This document shows positions 1 through 10,108 of a stretch of 64,000 nucleotides of DNA, piece after piece. The DNA lies in the NCBI RefSeq assembly GCF_024124665.1, contig NZ_JAMXSB010000019.1, forward strand, positions 62,001 to 126,000. Reading direction: 5' to 3'. Source of the stretch: Pleionea sp. CnH1-48 (GTDB lineage: Bacteria; Pseudomonadota; Gammaproteobacteria; Enterobacterales; Kangiellaceae). The notes beneath the pieces were generated by a model. That model saw only the letters and a list, made by a program, of their open reading frames with translations. It was not told the DNA's origin and ran no database searches. Positions within the stretch are counted from its first letter, which is position 1, and every line of letters starts with the position of its first letter. A program made the translations under genes and the position numbers.

Positions 1-1194
1 ATCAACAATCTGCTCCTAATTTTATACATCACCAGCAAGGTAGAGTCCGTTTCTTGGATACTTATCATGGGTGCGCTGGTGTTGGCGGGCGCAGCGATTG
101 GTTTAGCGGTATTGACCTTTCAACGCCGCAAAGACTATTGTCGCAAAAATATCGAGGTACTGGATCTTTTGGCCTCCAAAGAGTCCAACTTAAATGTACG
201 TGTAGAATTGTCTGACGAAAGTGACTTTAGAGAGCTTGATGAACATCTAAATAATACCTTCAACAATATGCAAAATCTGTTGATGGATACCAGCCAAATT
301 GCCGAATTAGTTAACAAGAAAATAGCCGAAGCCGAACATAATATTGGTGCTCTCACCGGAAACACCCAAACCAGCTATCACTTAAGCAAACTGACCATTA
401 AATCGGTCAAAGAAGTGTATGAAGTCAGTACCGAAATTGCCAGCCGCGCCGAATCAACCGCCGCCGCAGTTGCCGATGCAAGACAAGGCACCATTGATGG
501 CAATCAACTGATGCATGGCACTTCTGATATCGCTCGTACGATGGGCACCCAAATGCAAACCCTCAAAGAAGACATGGGTGTATTTAATGATAAAAGCAGT
601 TCAATGCTAAATGCGGTTGATGTGATCAAGACCATCAGTGATCAAACCAATCTACTGGCTCTTAACGCTGCCATCGAGGCCGCCCGCGCCGGAGAAGCTG
701 GTCGAGGTTTTGCCGTGGTTGCCGATGAGGTACGACAGCTGGCTTCAAAAACTCAAATGTCCGCCGAAGAAATCACAGCAGTTCTCTCGGAGAACGTGAC
801 CCTTAACGAAAATCTGATGGCACAAATCGACTCGGCAGCAACAACGACGTTTAATATGCTTGATAGTCTCCAACAAACCCAGTCGTCCATGGAACACATT
901 GCTCGCAATATAGAAACCATCAATGCTATGGCTACCAATATCGCCGAATCATCTCAGAAACAGTCTGACGCTACTCGCAATGTAAATACCATTGGTGAAA
1001 CCATTGAGCGCTTATCAGGTGACACCAACGAGAAAATTCAGCAATTGCTGCAACACATGGAAGGCTTGATGATGTATTCACAAACACTGGATGAGCAGGT
1101 GAGCCAATTTAAAGCCGAAGAAGGACCGACCAGTGACGCAGAAAGCCTCGGTGCGGCCGATGACGACGACGAAGATACCGTCGAGTTATTTTAA
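1..1194 (+). CDS. Methyl-accepting chemotaxis protein, 3' part (5' end outside window)
   Basis: The reading frame is open from base 1, so this is the C-terminal part of a longer chemoreceptor; the ATG at 67 is internal. The visible part begins with the end of an extracytoplasmic segment and a membrane span (about bases 52-120). A HAMP-like linker and a long coiled coil follow. The conserved signalling tip ([20 protein letters not shown], then [12 protein letters not shown]) lies at about 649-750 and is what binds CheA/CheW. The tail is acidic ([12 protein letters not shown]) and has no NWETF-type CheR-docking pentapeptide. Ligand specificity cannot be judged because the sensor domain is outside the window. 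No chemotaxis genes follow it, so it is probably an unlinked receptor. Confidence 0.92.
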   Translation: MNNLLLILYITSKVESVSWILIMGALVLAGAAIGLAVLTFQRRKDYCRKNIEVLDLLASKESNLNVRVELSDESDFRELDEHLNNTFNNMQNLLMDTSQIAELVNKKIAEAEHNIGALTGNTQTSYHLSKLTIKSVKEVYEVSTEIASRAESTAAAVADARQGTIDGNQLMHGTSDIARTMGTQMQTLKEDMGVFNDKSSSMLNAVDVIKTISDQTNLLALNAAIEAARAGEAGRGFAVVADEVRQLASKTQMSAEEITAVLSENVTLNENLMAQIDSAATTTFNMLDSLQQTQSSMEHIARNIETINAMATNIAESSQKQSDATRNVNTIGETIERLSGDTNEKIQQLLQHMEGLMMYSQTLDEQVSQFKAEEGPTSDAESLGAADDDDEDTVELF

Positions 1195-1334
1195 TAACTT
1201 CTGGTAAGGATACCACTCTGGATTTGTCACTCAGTTTCCGACAGAATAGCAGCCCTAAACACTTCATAACTCACCACTGACTGCCGGATTGGCAAGACCT
1301 GTCCCACAAAACACTCGCATCAGTTGGTGATCTA

Positions 1335-1340
1335 TATAAT
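1335..1340 (+). promoter_or_regulatory. Candidate -10 box for the SDR/aldehyde dehydrogenase pair
   Basis: A perfect TATAAT lies 20 bp before the ATG at 1361. There is no good -35 hexamer at 16-18 bp spacing, so the promoter would be weak or activator-dependent, and the 5' leader would be very short. Confidence 0.3.
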
Positions 1341-1360
1341 GATAAAAAAGAGATAACTCC

Positions 1361-2152
1361 ATGATGAATTTAGCACTCACAGGTAAACGCGCACTGGTTT
1401 GTGGCAGCAGTCAGGGTATTGGTCGAGCCATTGCCATTCAGTTAGCTAAACAAGGCGCTTCGGTCACTCTCTTCGCTCGTAACAAAGACAAGCTCACCAA
1501 TGTTTTGGCCGAATTAGATAACTCTCAAGAACAACAACATCATGTATTGTGCGCTGATTTCAGCCAGCCAGAGCAAGTCTGCTCAGTCCTCGATGAGCAT
1601 TTAACACAAGTGAGTGATTATCACATTCTTATTAACAACACCGGTGGACCAGCGCCAGGCCCAGCCAATCAGGCAGAAAGCGATGCCTTTGTGGCTGCTT
1701 TTAATCAGCATCTGATTAATAATCATAATATTGCTCAGCGCCTGTTGCCTTCGATGAAAGCCGCAAGCTTCGGTCGCATCGTTAATGTCATTTCGACTTC
1801 CGTAAAACAACCACTGCCTAATCTGGGTGTTTCTAATACTGTAAGAGGCGCTGTTGCAAACTGGGCCAAGACCATGGCAAACGAACTGGGTGAGTTTAAT
1901 ATTACGGTCAACAATGTACTGCCAGGAGCTACTAATACCGTTCGTCTTGAAGCCATCATTCAAAACAAAGCTAAGAAACTGGATAAATCCATCAGTGAAG
2001 TAGAAGTCATGGAAAAATCCATTATTCCGATGCGTCGTTTTGGTGAAGCAGAAGAATTTGCTAACGCTGTAGGCTTTTTGGCATCTCCTGCCGCCGCTTA
2101 TATTACCGGTGTTAACTTACCCGTTGACGGTGGTCGAACGGCTTGTCTCTAA
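1361..2152 (+). CDS. Atypical short-chain dehydrogenase/reductase (BKR-like)
   Basis: This 263-residue Rossmann protein has a cofactor loop at residues 15-21 (GSSQGIG) and an NNTGG motif near 92-96, both typical of classical SDRs. The catalytic tetrad is not standard. Counting 13 residues on from Ser145, where Tyr is expected, the sequence reads S158-N-T-V-R162 instead of Y-x-x-x-K. This matches the known SDR subgroup that resembles 3-oxoacyl-ACP reductases but lacks a perfect tetrad. The gene is 12 bp upstream of a 2-aminomuconate-semialdehyde-type dehydrogenase and is surely co-transcribed with it, so a role in 3-hydroxyanthranilate or aromatic ring-cleavage metabolism is likely. Substrate and even redox activity are unknown. 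An ATG at 1364 is an equally possible start. Confidence 0.85.
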   Translation: MMNLALTGKRALVCGSSQGIGRAIAIQLAKQGASVTLFARNKDKLTNVLAELDNSQEQQHHVLCADFSQPEQVCSVLDEHLTQVSDYHILINNTGGPAPGPANQAESDAFVAAFNQHLINNHNIAQRLLPSMKAASFGRIVNVISTSVKQPLPNLGVSNTVRGAVANWAKTMANELGEFNITVNNVLPGATNTVRLEAIIQNKAKKLDKSISEVEVMEKSIIPMRRFGEAEEFANAVGFLASPAAAYITGVNLPVDGGRTACL

Positions 2153-2164
2153 CAGGAGTCGGTA

Positions 2165-3607
2165 ATGGAAGCCTTATTAAATTATATTGACGGCGAACTC
2201 ATCGCTCCGGCCAGTGGCGAATATCTGGATAATATTGAACCAGCGACAGGTGAAGTCTACTCCAAGATCCCACTGTCTTCCGAGCCGGATCTAGAACAGG
2301 CGGTTGCCGCTGCAGAAGCGGCTTTTCCTGCCTGGTCAGCAATGCCGCAGGAGCAACGCTCACGACTATTAATCAAACTCGCAGATGCAGTAGAAGCGGC
2401 CAGTGATCAATTAGCCATTGCAGAAGCTAGAGATAACGGTAAAGCCGTCACCTTTGCTAAAGCAGTTGATAGCTATCGAGCCTCCGCCAATATTCGTTTC
2501 TTCGCTAATGCTTGCACGCAGTTTTCTAGCGAAAGTCACGGCATGGGTGATGTGGGCGTTAATTATACCTTACGCGATCCAGTGGGTATTGTCGGCACCA
2601 TATCTCCCTGGAACTTTCCACTTTATCTTTTTACCTGGAAAATAGCGCCCGCTCTGGCGGCAGGTAATGTAGTAATTGCAAAGCCGTCAGAGGTGACTCC
2701 GATGACAGCTTATTTGTTTTCACAAATCTGTCAGCAAGTGGGATTGCCTAAGGGTGTATTGAACATACTACATGGTGCTGGCGCGCAAATCGGTCAGGCT
2801 ATTGTTGAACATCCTAGAATAAAAGCCATCAGTTTTACTGGTGGTACAGCAACCGGCAAAAAACTGGCAGCCACAGCAGCTCCTATGTTTAAGAAGTTAT
2901 CACTGGAGCTTGGTGGGAAAAACCCGACGCTGGTTTTCGCAGACTGCGACTTTGAAACAACTGTCAAAGAAGTCGCTCGAGCAGCCTTTTCTAATCAGGG
3001 TCAAATCTGTTTGTGTGGTTCTCGAATTTATGTAGAACGTTCTATTTATGATCGCTTTAAAGAAGCCTTTGTTGCCGAAGTTGAGCGTATCAAAATCGGC
3101 GATCCTCTGGATGAGTCAACACAGCATGGCGCGCTGGTATCCGAAGCACACATGAATAAAGTGCTCTCTTATGTTCAGCTAGCTCTGGAAGAAGGTGGAA
3201 CGCTACTCACAGGCGGAAAGCGTAGAATACTTGAGGGTCGCTGCGAGCAAGGCTACTTTGTCGAACCCACCGTCATCGAAGGGCTCAGCTTGCAATGTCG
3301 TACCAATCAGGAAGAAATTTTTGGCCCCGTATGTACATTGCAACCTTTTGATACTGATGAAGAAGCTGTAGCGCTTGCCAACGGCACTGACTATGGTTTG
3401 GCAACATCAGTGTGGAGCAGTAATGTGCAACGCTGTCACAAACTTTCTAAACAATTGCAGTTTGGTATTGTCTGGATCAACAGCTGGTTGTTGCGCGATC
3501 TTAGAACGCCTTTTGGCGGAGTCAAAGCTTCTGGTGTTGGCCGAGAGGGTGGCGAAGAAGCTTTACGCTTCTTCACCGAGCCCAAAAACGTCTGCATTAA
3601 GTACTAG
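2165..3607 (+). CDS. Aldehyde dehydrogenase, 2-aminomuconate/2-hydroxymuconate semialdehyde type
   Basis: A full-length NAD-dependent aldehyde dehydrogenase of 480 residues. The catalytic cysteine is Cys282 in the context NQGQICLCGSR, and the general-base glutamate is Glu248 in LELGGKN. The NAD loop FTGGTATGK and the SPWNFP motif are present. The C-terminal FGGVKASGVGREGG and the CLCGSR context are typical of enzymes that oxidise 2-aminomuconate or 2-hydroxymuconate semialdehyde. With 3-hydroxyanthranilate dioxygenase and a 2-aminomuconate-deaminase-like RidA protein 10 kb away, 2-aminomuconate semialdehyde is the likeliest substrate. The start has a good AGGAG site. The last 11 bp overlap, tail to tail, the end of the regulator gene on the other strand, so the two transcripts converge. 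Confidence 0.87.
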   Translation: MEALLNYIDGELIAPASGEYLDNIEPATGEVYSKIPLSSEPDLEQAVAAAEAAFPAWSAMPQEQRSRLLIKLADAVEAASDQLAIAEARDNGKAVTFAKAVDSYRASANIRFFANACTQFSSESHGMGDVGVNYTLRDPVGIVGTISPWNFPLYLFTWKIAPALAAGNVVIAKPSEVTPMTAYLFSQICQQVGLPKGVLNILHGAGAQIGQAIVEHPRIKAISFTGGTATGKKLAATAAPMFKKLSLELGGKNPTLVFADCDFETTVKEVARAAFSNQGQICLCGSRIYVERSIYDRFKEAFVAEVERIKIGDPLDESTQHGALVSEAHMNKVLSYVQLALEEGGTLLTGGKRRILEGRCEQGYFVEPTVIEGLSLQCRTNQEEIFGPVCTLQPFDTDEEAVALANGTDYGLATSVWSSNVQRCHKLSKQLQFGIVWINSWLLRDLRTPFGGVKASGVGREGGEEALRFFTEPKNVCIKY

Positions 3608-6600
3608 CATCATAAGCCGATGGTGATACACCAAAGTGTGCTTTAAAACACTGTGAAAAATAGGTTGGCGATGCAAAGCCAACCTGTTCTGCCACATCAG
3701 CAATAGGGAGTTTTGTCACCAGCAGCTCCCGCGCTTTTTCTAAACGATAGATGCGGATAAACTCAACGGGTGTTAAACCGAGCACCGCTTTCATTTTTCG
3801 TTGCATCTGTCGCTCACTCATGGCCGCGGCCAGATATAACGACTTAGGGCTAAACTCTGTATCTTGGTAATTCTCGCTAACAATCGCTTTTATCCTCAAA
3901 ACAAAAGCCTGCTCGGCTTCATCTTCTGAAGAATGAGCGGTGATTATGGAGCTTTTACTCTGCAACATTTCGTTGCTGACTCTTGATTGCAGCAGTTTTC
4001 TGATAGTTAAAATATTTTCTAGCCGAACAATAAGTTCTTCTTTATTAAAAGGTTTCGTCAGGTAGTCATCGGCCAGATAACGCAGTCCTTTTATCTTGGA
4101 CTCAGAGTCATTAAGTGCCGTTAGTAATATCATAGGGATATGGCTGGTTGTTTCATTGCTCTTTAATTGCTGGCAAAATTCAAAGCCATCCATTTCTGGC
4201 ATCATCACATCACTGATCACCAGATCAGGAATATACTCTCTAGCATAGGCAAGCCCTTCTGCACCGTCGTAGCAGCAGTGGCTACTAAAACGCTCATCCA
4301 ATAACAACTGTATATAGCTGCACATATCTGCGTTGTCATCAACAATGAGCACATGGAACTCCGCCAATGGATTGTTTTTTGACTGGTTAAACTCAGCCGA
4401 CAAATCAATCGTATCAACTTCTAGTTGAATAGCTTTAACATCAACAGTCTCTTGTCTTTGACGATCATTGTGCCGCTTCTCCAGCGGCAGACTGACAGTA
4501 AACTGGCTTCCTATGTCGATATCACTTTCAACCATAATACATCCCCCTTTTGCTTCAACAATTTCTTTTACCAGAGCCAAACCTAAACCCGTTCCTGATA
4601 TTTTTTCCTGATAACTGTCAGTTGATCGACTAAAGCGTTCGAAGATACGTGACAGATCTTTTTGATGAATACCAAGTCCAGTGTCTTTTACCTCAAAACG
4701 CCAAGTATCTTTTTGAATGTAGGACGAAACATCAACACACCCACCTTTTCTATTGTACTTAATCGCGTTAGAAAGCAAGTTAACAACAACCCTCTCTAAC
4801 TCTTCTGATGATAAAGGCACACACAACTCTTCTTCGCTGCAAGATAAAGAGAGTTCAATGCGTTTCGATTTGGCAATGTCTTCAAAAGGTTCAACGATAA
4901 CCTTTACCAGTTGGTTTACATCTCCAACATACTGCTCCTCACTCGATAAAGGTTTTGAGAAGTCGAGAAGGTGCTCAACTAAACGAGTCAATCTTAAAGC
5001 ACTGCGATTGATCATACTCAACTGTCGATTAAGATAGCTCTCTGGCTGACTTCGTCCTACTAAGTCGGCTACCGGACCTAAAATTAGCGTAAGCGGTGTC
5101 TTAAACTCATGAGTGACATTGGCAATAAAGGTTTCTTTCGTTTCTAATAGCTTCGAAATTTCTTTATTCTTCGATGCAATTTCCTCGGTTCTATCGACAA
5201 CCATTTTTTCAAGAGTCATCGCTCGCACAGAGAGACTCTTCAGTCGTAAGCGAAATAGCATAATGACGGTCAGGATAACAACTACGAAAATGGCCAGCTT
5301 AAACCACCAGGTTTGCCAGAAAAAAGGTAAAACCTGAACATCAATACTGACCGTATTATCAGACCACACACCATCTCGGTTTGTTGATCGCACTTGCAGC
5401 TCATAATCACCGGGAGCAAGGTTGGTAAAATGTAGATTACGTTCTTCAAACGAAAAGGGCTGCCACTCTGATGAGAAGCCTTTTAAAAAATACTGATAGT
5501 GAATTGTGTAAGGATTTACATAGTCTAGTGCGATCACATGTGTCGAGAATCCGGTACGCTCTGGTTCCAGAGTCAGTCTAAACCGAGGTGACTCTCTGCC
5601 TATGTAGCCGCCTTCCAACAAATCATTTTTGCTGCCATCTTTTTTTATATTTCTAAAAATAATAGGAGGGCTGTATTGGCTAATGTTAGGTTCATGCTTA
5701 TTAAAGAAGTAGACACCACTAATACCACAGAAGTAGACAGTTCCATATTGATTAGAATCACTACAACCCATCCAGAAGCCTGCGGTCTTCACAGATGATA
5801 TTTTCTTTTTATTATCACCAAATGCCACATACATTGAGTTGATGTCGGTATACCAGATTTTGTCATCATCCACTTCGTATATGCCGGCCTCAAAGCCTTC
5901 ACCGCCAGCGGTAATCTTTTCGTATTGCTGGATCTCAGGGAAGTATCGATACAAAGCATCAGAAAAAAACAGGATATTTCCTTTACCATCAGATTTAACC
6001 AGATTAACTAAAAAATTAACAGAGGTTTGATGAAATGAGTCGCAGACTGAGTCATACTGATAGAGTCCATTTTTATTACCAAGATAAAACTCATTTCTTT
6101 CTCGGTCATAATACATAGAAACCATTCCGCCATCCTTTAACAGCGGTAAACTTTGAGTATCGTAGTAGGTTACTTCCTCTGTTCTTTTATCAATAGCAAT
6201 CAGATTTTCTTCTGCTTGCATCCATATATCAGTCGATGTTTCTTCGATGTCAAAAATACCTTCATTAATCGAAGAAACGGCCCCTTCTCCTAAACCTGAT
6301 TTATCAATCACACCATAGTGATAAGGATTGACTAAAGTCAGCCCACGCAAACTGCCTATCAATACAGAGCCAGAATCAAGTTGTGCAATTTTCATAACAT
6401 ATCCAGGGGCCAGATTGTTTTTGCCATATTGCTCATTGGAGATATGCTTTAGCAGCTGATGATCTTTTCCATATATATAAACTCCGTTACTTGTTCCTAC
6501 CCATAAATTATCATTGATGACTTTGACCGAAAATGCTTGAGATGTTGAGCCAGTATTGGAGCTAAAAGTCTCAATATGCCCAACGTGTGGTTCGTTTAAA

Positions 6601-7541
6601 TCCAACCGACTTAAGCCTCCAGCAGTGCCTATCCAGACAACACCATCTTCTGTTTTATGCAATGATAAAATTCGATTACTGTACAAAGGAGAGTGCTGAC
6701 TTGACACATCAATCATTCGTGTTTTAGTACTACCATCAACAGAACATAGAGTGAGGCCTTTTTCTGTTCCTACTATTAAAAATTTGTCGCCGAGTATGGA
6801 TGCTTCGAGAGTCGCACTGGGCCTGCCGTTTACTCCACAAGTGAGATATTTATTTAACCCATAGGAACTCCCGAAAGAAGCTTCGCTGATTAGTAGGTGC
6901 CAATAAAAAGCCAGGCTTTCATTGTAGCTATGATATTTCTGCCGTTCGATATCATGACTTTTTTTGGAGTAGTTAAATACTCCTCGACACATAGCAAAGG
7001 AAATATCGTTTTGAGTCTCAAAAAACGCACGAATAACAGGGCGGCCACAGTGTTCTTGAGCATCTGTGATCTCAGGATTTAAATAGGCGAATTTTTCAAC
7101 AATGTGCTTGCTAGTGTTGAAGCGATAGATATATTGTTCGTCCGCATCGAACCACAACATACCGTTATCATCCAGATGCATTTTCATTCGATACTGAGGA
7201 GGAAGAAACTCAAAGGAAATGAGCTTTTTCTTATGCGGATTCAATAGCTTAATACCAGCGTCGGTATTTAGCCAGAGCGTTCCCTGACTTCCTTTTTGAA
7301 TACCACGGATAATCCGCTCACCGACGGCATTATCACTATCTTGAAACTGAATAAAGCGCTTTCCGTTGAAATACCAAAGCCCTAAATTTAGCCCGACCCA
7401 AAGAACGCCGTTTTCGTCTGAACCGATTGCTCTCACGTAGCCTCGACCAAAACTGTCGACCACTTTCTCAATACGGGCACTGGTTATACTGCTGTGTCCA
7501 ATGGTATAGACCAAGCAGATTAGAATAATAATGCGAATCAC
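3597..7541 (-). CDS. Hybrid two-component regulator: propeller sensor, histidine kinase, receiver, AraC domain
   Basis: One 1314-residue chain carries a whole signalling pathway. It begins with a signal peptide or anchor (GTG start) and about 650 periplasmic residues of two-component-regulator propeller repeats (recurring VWIGT-, LWVGT- and LWLNT-like strands). A Y_Y_Y domain follows, then one membrane span near residues 744-764. The kinase has the phospho-acceptor His811 (NVTHEFKTPL), an N box (NLLSNAIKYN) and G boxes (DTGLGI, GTGLGLAL). The receiver phospho-acceptor is Asp1111 (ISDVMMPEMDG), with the lysine in TKPF. The last 110 residues are an AraC-type helix-turn-helix pair. This is the HTCS layout best known in Bacteroidetes polysaccharide loci. 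It sits between two kynurenine-pathway gene groups and may control one or both; the ligand is unknown. Confidence 0.93.
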   Translation of the reverse strand: MIRIIILICLVYTIGHSSITSARIEKVVDSFGRGYVRAIGSDENGVLWVGLNLGLWYFNGKRFIQFQDSDNAVGERIIRGIQKGSQGTLWLNTDAGIKLLNPHKKKLISFEFLPPQYRMKMHLDDNGMLWFDADEQYIYRFNTSKHIVEKFAYLNPEITDAQEHCGRPVIRAFFETQNDISFAMCRGVFNYSKKSHDIERQKYHSYNESLAFYWHLLISEASFGSSYGLNKYLTCGVNGRPSATLEASILGDKFLIVGTEKGLTLCSVDGSTKTRMIDVSSQHSPLYSNRILSLHKTEDGVVWIGTAGGLSRLDLNEPHVGHIETFSSNTGSTSQAFSVKVINDNLWVGTSNGVYIYGKDHQLLKHISNEQYGKNNLAPGYVMKIAQLDSGSVLIGSLRGLTLVNPYHYGVIDKSGLGEGAVSSINEGIFDIEETSTDIWMQAEENLIAIDKRTEEVTYYDTQSLPLLKDGGMVSMYYDRERNEFYLGNKNGLYQYDSVCDSFHQTSVNFLVNLVKSDGKGNILFFSDALYRYFPEIQQYEKITAGGEGFEAGIYEVDDDKIWYTDINSMYVAFGDNKKKISSVKTAGFWMGCSDSNQYGTVYFCGISGVYFFNKHEPNISQYSPPIIFRNIKKDGSKNDLLEGGYIGRESPRFRLTLEPERTGFSTHVIALDYVNPYTIHYQYFLKGFSSEWQPFSFEERNLHFTNLAPGDYELQVRSTNRDGVWSDNTVSIDVQVLPFFWQTWWFKLAIFVVVILTVIMLFRLRLKSLSVRAMTLEKMVVDRTEEIASKNKEISKLLETKETFIANVTHEFKTPLTLILGPVADLVGRSQPESYLNRQLSMINRSALRLTRLVEHLLDFSKPLSSEEQYVGDVNQLVKVIVEPFEDIAKSKRIELSLSCSEEELCVPLSSEELERVVVNLLSNAIKYNRKGGCVDVSSYIQKDTWRFEVKDTGLGIHQKDLSRIFERFSRSTDSYQEKISGTGLGLALVKEIVEAKGGCIMVESDIDIGSQFTVSLPLEKRHNDRQRQETVDVKAIQLEVDTIDLSAEFNQSKNNPLAEFHVLIVDDNADMCSYIQLLLDERFSSHCCYDGAEGLAYAREYIPDLVISDVMMPEMDGFEFCQQLKSNETTSHIPMILLTALNDSESKIKGLRYLADDYLTKPFNKEELIVRLENILTIRKLLQSRVSNEMLQSKSSIITAHSSEDEAEQAFVLRIKAIVSENYQDTEFSPKSLYLAAAMSERQMQRKMKAVLGLTPVEFIRIYRLEKARELLVTKLPIADVAEQVGFASPTYFSQCFKAHFGVSPSAYDAST

Positions 7542-8151
7542 TTACAACTTGCCTCATCAGTTTATCGAAACACTGCGAACTTCGTAATGACAAACTTATA
7601 GACTGGACTCTATGAGTATTGACCATAAAAAAGTGTCCGCCCACCTGTAACTAGACGCACACCAGATAGAAAAAGACGCACATAATGAACAAAAAGTATC
7701 CCGTCAACCATGGGACGGATCTTTGTCGCATCGAAAACAGGAACCTATGATTGCTCGATGAGCTCTCATCAATACACTAACGTTTGAACTCAATCGTTAT
7801 TCCAATTTAGAACACAATAATGACTACGAGGGATATAGAAACAGGAAACTTATGGGCGGTAGGCGATACTACTTAGCCACATTAGGTAGACCTCTTTTGA
7901 GTGAAGCGAAACTCTATACACGCGACGAAACACCTTTTTATTAGAAGTTAGAATATTTGGTAAATAGAACAGGCCTAACTTAAGTAATTGAAATATAAAT
8001 ATTTAATTATTGTGATTCTTTATCTTAAGAATTCCTTCATAAAATTTCTAACAAAGCTCTTTTTTAAGATCACAGACAGGGCACATTAAAATCACGCTTT
8101 CTTGCGTGATCTGTCTATAAATCAACCACATTTAATAAGGAATATAGATAG
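7542..8151. other. Intergenic region between two minus-strand genes
   Basis: About 600 AT-rich bases with no credible reading frame. This stretch must hold the promoter of the hybrid regulator, but I see no convincing -35/-10 pair. A small hairpin (ATCACGC / GCGTGAT, loop TTTCTT) lies at 8091-8110. The terminator of the DUF885 gene follows at 8152-8186. Confidence 0.5.
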
Positions 8152-8186
8152 GAAAAACTTGGTTCATGTCGCTCGACATGAACCAA
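8152..8186 (-). terminator. Rho-independent terminator of the DUF885 gene
   Basis: A perfect 12-bp stem (8159-8170 with 8175-8186; arm TTGGTTCATGTC) and a 4-nt loop are followed on the minus strand by a G and five Ts. It lies 27 bp past the DUF885 stop codon. Confidence 0.85.
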
Positions 8187-8212
8187 TAAATGAGCTCAGC
8201 TTATCAGAGTAA

Positions 8213-10108
8213 TTACAACTGTGCCTTAATCCAACTATCCACTTTCTCTTCAAGTACTCGCATAGGCATCGCACCACCAAGCAGCACCAGATCGTGAAAT
8301 TGACGGATATCGAACTTATCACCAAGCGCTTGCTTTGCCTGATTGCGCAGATCAACTATTTTTAACATGCCGAGTTTATAGCCCAGTGCCTGACCAGGCC
8401 AAGCCATATAGCGCTCAATTTCGGCCACCACATCAGAGCGCGCGGTTCCTGTTGTTTTCTCCATGTAGTCGATAGCTTCTTCTCGTGTCCACTTTTTGTA
8501 GTGAAGTCCTGTATCGACAACCAGGCGAACCGCTCGAAACAGTTCGGCTTTTAATCGCCCAAGATCACCGAATGGATCATCCTTGTACATCCCCATTTCC
8601 CAGGCTACCAGCTCAGAATAAAGTGCCCATCCTTCGACATAAGCATTATAAGGTGCAATGCGCCTTAATACTGGCAGACTATCTAACGACATATTCAATG
8701 CAATTTGCCAGTGATGCCCAGGATTGGCCTCGTGATAAGTTAAGGTTTTTAGATCGAATCTAGGGTTGGCTTTCATGTCTCGCAAATTAATCCAGTAGAT
8801 ACCTGGAACACTGCCATCTAACGTTGGTGGTGTGTAACGTCCACCAGCTTCACCGTCCTGTGTTGCAATTGGGATGCGACGAACTTCTACAGGATAAGGG
8901 GGTTTGGTAGCAAACAACTCCGGCATGCGTACATTAATTTCTTCAATCATGGTATTGAGATCTTTTAACAGCTGCGCACGTCCTTCGTCGGAATCTTCAT
9001 ACAAAAAACGCGGCTCTTCATTGAGTGCTGTCATACGTTCGCCAACAGTACCCTCTTTATAACCTTGAGCCAGTAAAATACGATCCATCTCTGCCGTGAT
9101 TCGTTTTACTTCATCCAACCCAATTTGATGTATAGCTTCGGGTGATAGATTGGTATCGCCTAATTGCTTAACCGCATCACGATAAAAAGTTTCACCATTA
9201 GGTTGCGCCCATATCCCCGCTTCAGCTCTTCCTTGTGGCAATAGCTTGCGCATCGCTTCTGCCACCAGACGATAGCCTGGATAGACGGAATGTTCTACTT
9301 CGTGCTCAGCGAGCTTGATAAGCTTCTGCTTATCTTCAGCAGAGATACCCTCGACCTTGCTTAATTTTTCGACAAAGTTACTTACAAGTCCATGCTCACT
9401 CACCTTGGTTTTGGTAAATCCGTCAAGAAAGTGTAATGCCTTTTCGATAAGCACTTTTGGCGGCAACCAGTTTTGTTTGGCATCAGCCATCAACTTGGCT
9501 CGAATGCTTTCCATGAGTTGCTTAAAACCATGCAAGCGTTGAATGTAGTCTTCTGCATCTTGCAGATTGTGAATCACGTGACTGTTCTGCATGAAGTTAG
9601 GAATATCAATCGTTGGGCCATTAATTTGGTTCACAATAAAAGGCGAATGCCCCATCCAACCATCAATGTAACCTACGTCAAAGCCCGGTGCCCCAGAGTA
9701 ATAACGAGCTAGATTAGCCATCACACGAACATTATCTGCAAGTTCGGTGTCAACATTTTGCAAAGCCACGTGTTTTAACTTTTGTTCATAACCCTGTAGA
9801 GCGGCGCGAAACTGTTGTTCTTTTTCTGGCGTATAGTCTTCTAAACGATGACTGAACTTTCCACCAGCATCTTCGGCAGACAAACCAAATAGCGTTGCGG
9901 TCAAACTTCGATCGCCAAAAAAAGCATGCGTCGTTTGCTTAAATAATTGCTCAATATGTTGAGTTGATGACGAGTCTTTATTCTCTACAGCATTCTCTGC
10001 CGTTTTATCTACTACAGGTTTAGTGGTACCTGACTCAGGCGTTGATGGTTCACAAGCCGTCAACATTAGACTGGCTAAACCAACCCCCACCATATAATGC
10101 TTTTTCAT
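8213..10108 (-). CDS. DUF885 family lipoprotein, probable metallopeptidase
   Basis: I place the start at the ATG at 10108 (MKKHYMVG), 14 codons inside the longest frame. It puts a classical lipoprotein signal at the N terminus (LMLTAC, lipidated Cys near residue 19), and a GAGG lies upstream. The protein has about 631 residues and belongs to the DUF885 family, which is peptidase-like. It has the family's HExxxGHH-like metal motif (YHEANPGHHWQ) and the downstream Y-x-E-G-W segment (YVEGWALYSE) that supplies the third ligand. The lipoprotein signal implies an outer-membrane-anchored enzyme that trims peptides in the periplasm. It is a single gene with its own terminator. Any link to the kynurenine genes would only be through peptide-derived tryptophan. 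Confidence 0.88.
   Translation of the reverse strand: MKKHYMVGVGLASLMLTACEPSTPESGTTKPVVDKTAENAVENKDSSSTQHIEQLFKQTTHAFFGDRSLTATLFGLSAEDAGGKFSHRLEDYTPEKEQQFRAALQGYEQKLKHVALQNVDTELADNVRVMANLARYYSGAPGFDVGYIDGWMGHSPFIVNQINGPTIDIPNFMQNSHVIHNLQDAEDYIQRLHGFKQLMESIRAKLMADAKQNWLPPKVLIEKALHFLDGFTKTKVSEHGLVSNFVEKLSKVEGISAEDKQKLIKLAEHEVEHSVYPGYRLVAEAMRKLLPQGRAEAGIWAQPNGETFYRDAVKQLGDTNLSPEAIHQIGLDEVKRITAEMDRILLAQGYKEGTVGERMTALNEEPRFLYEDSDEGRAQLLKDLNTMIEEINVRMPELFATKPPYPVEVRRIPIATQDGEAGGRYTPPTLDGSVPGIYWINLRDMKANPRFDLKTLTYHEANPGHHWQIALNMSLDSLPVLRRIAPYNAYVEGWALYSELVAWEMGMYKDDPFGDLGRLKAELFRAVRLVVDTGLHYKKWTREEAIDYMEKTTGTARSDVVAEIERYMAWPGQALGYKLGMLKIVDLRNQAKQALGDKFDIRQFHDLVLLGGAMPMRVLEEKVDSWIKAQL

Noticed and set aside
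1601-1963. A minus-strand 120-codon frame across the SDR gene
   Set aside because: The SDR frame carries the family motifs; this one has none and no ribosome site.
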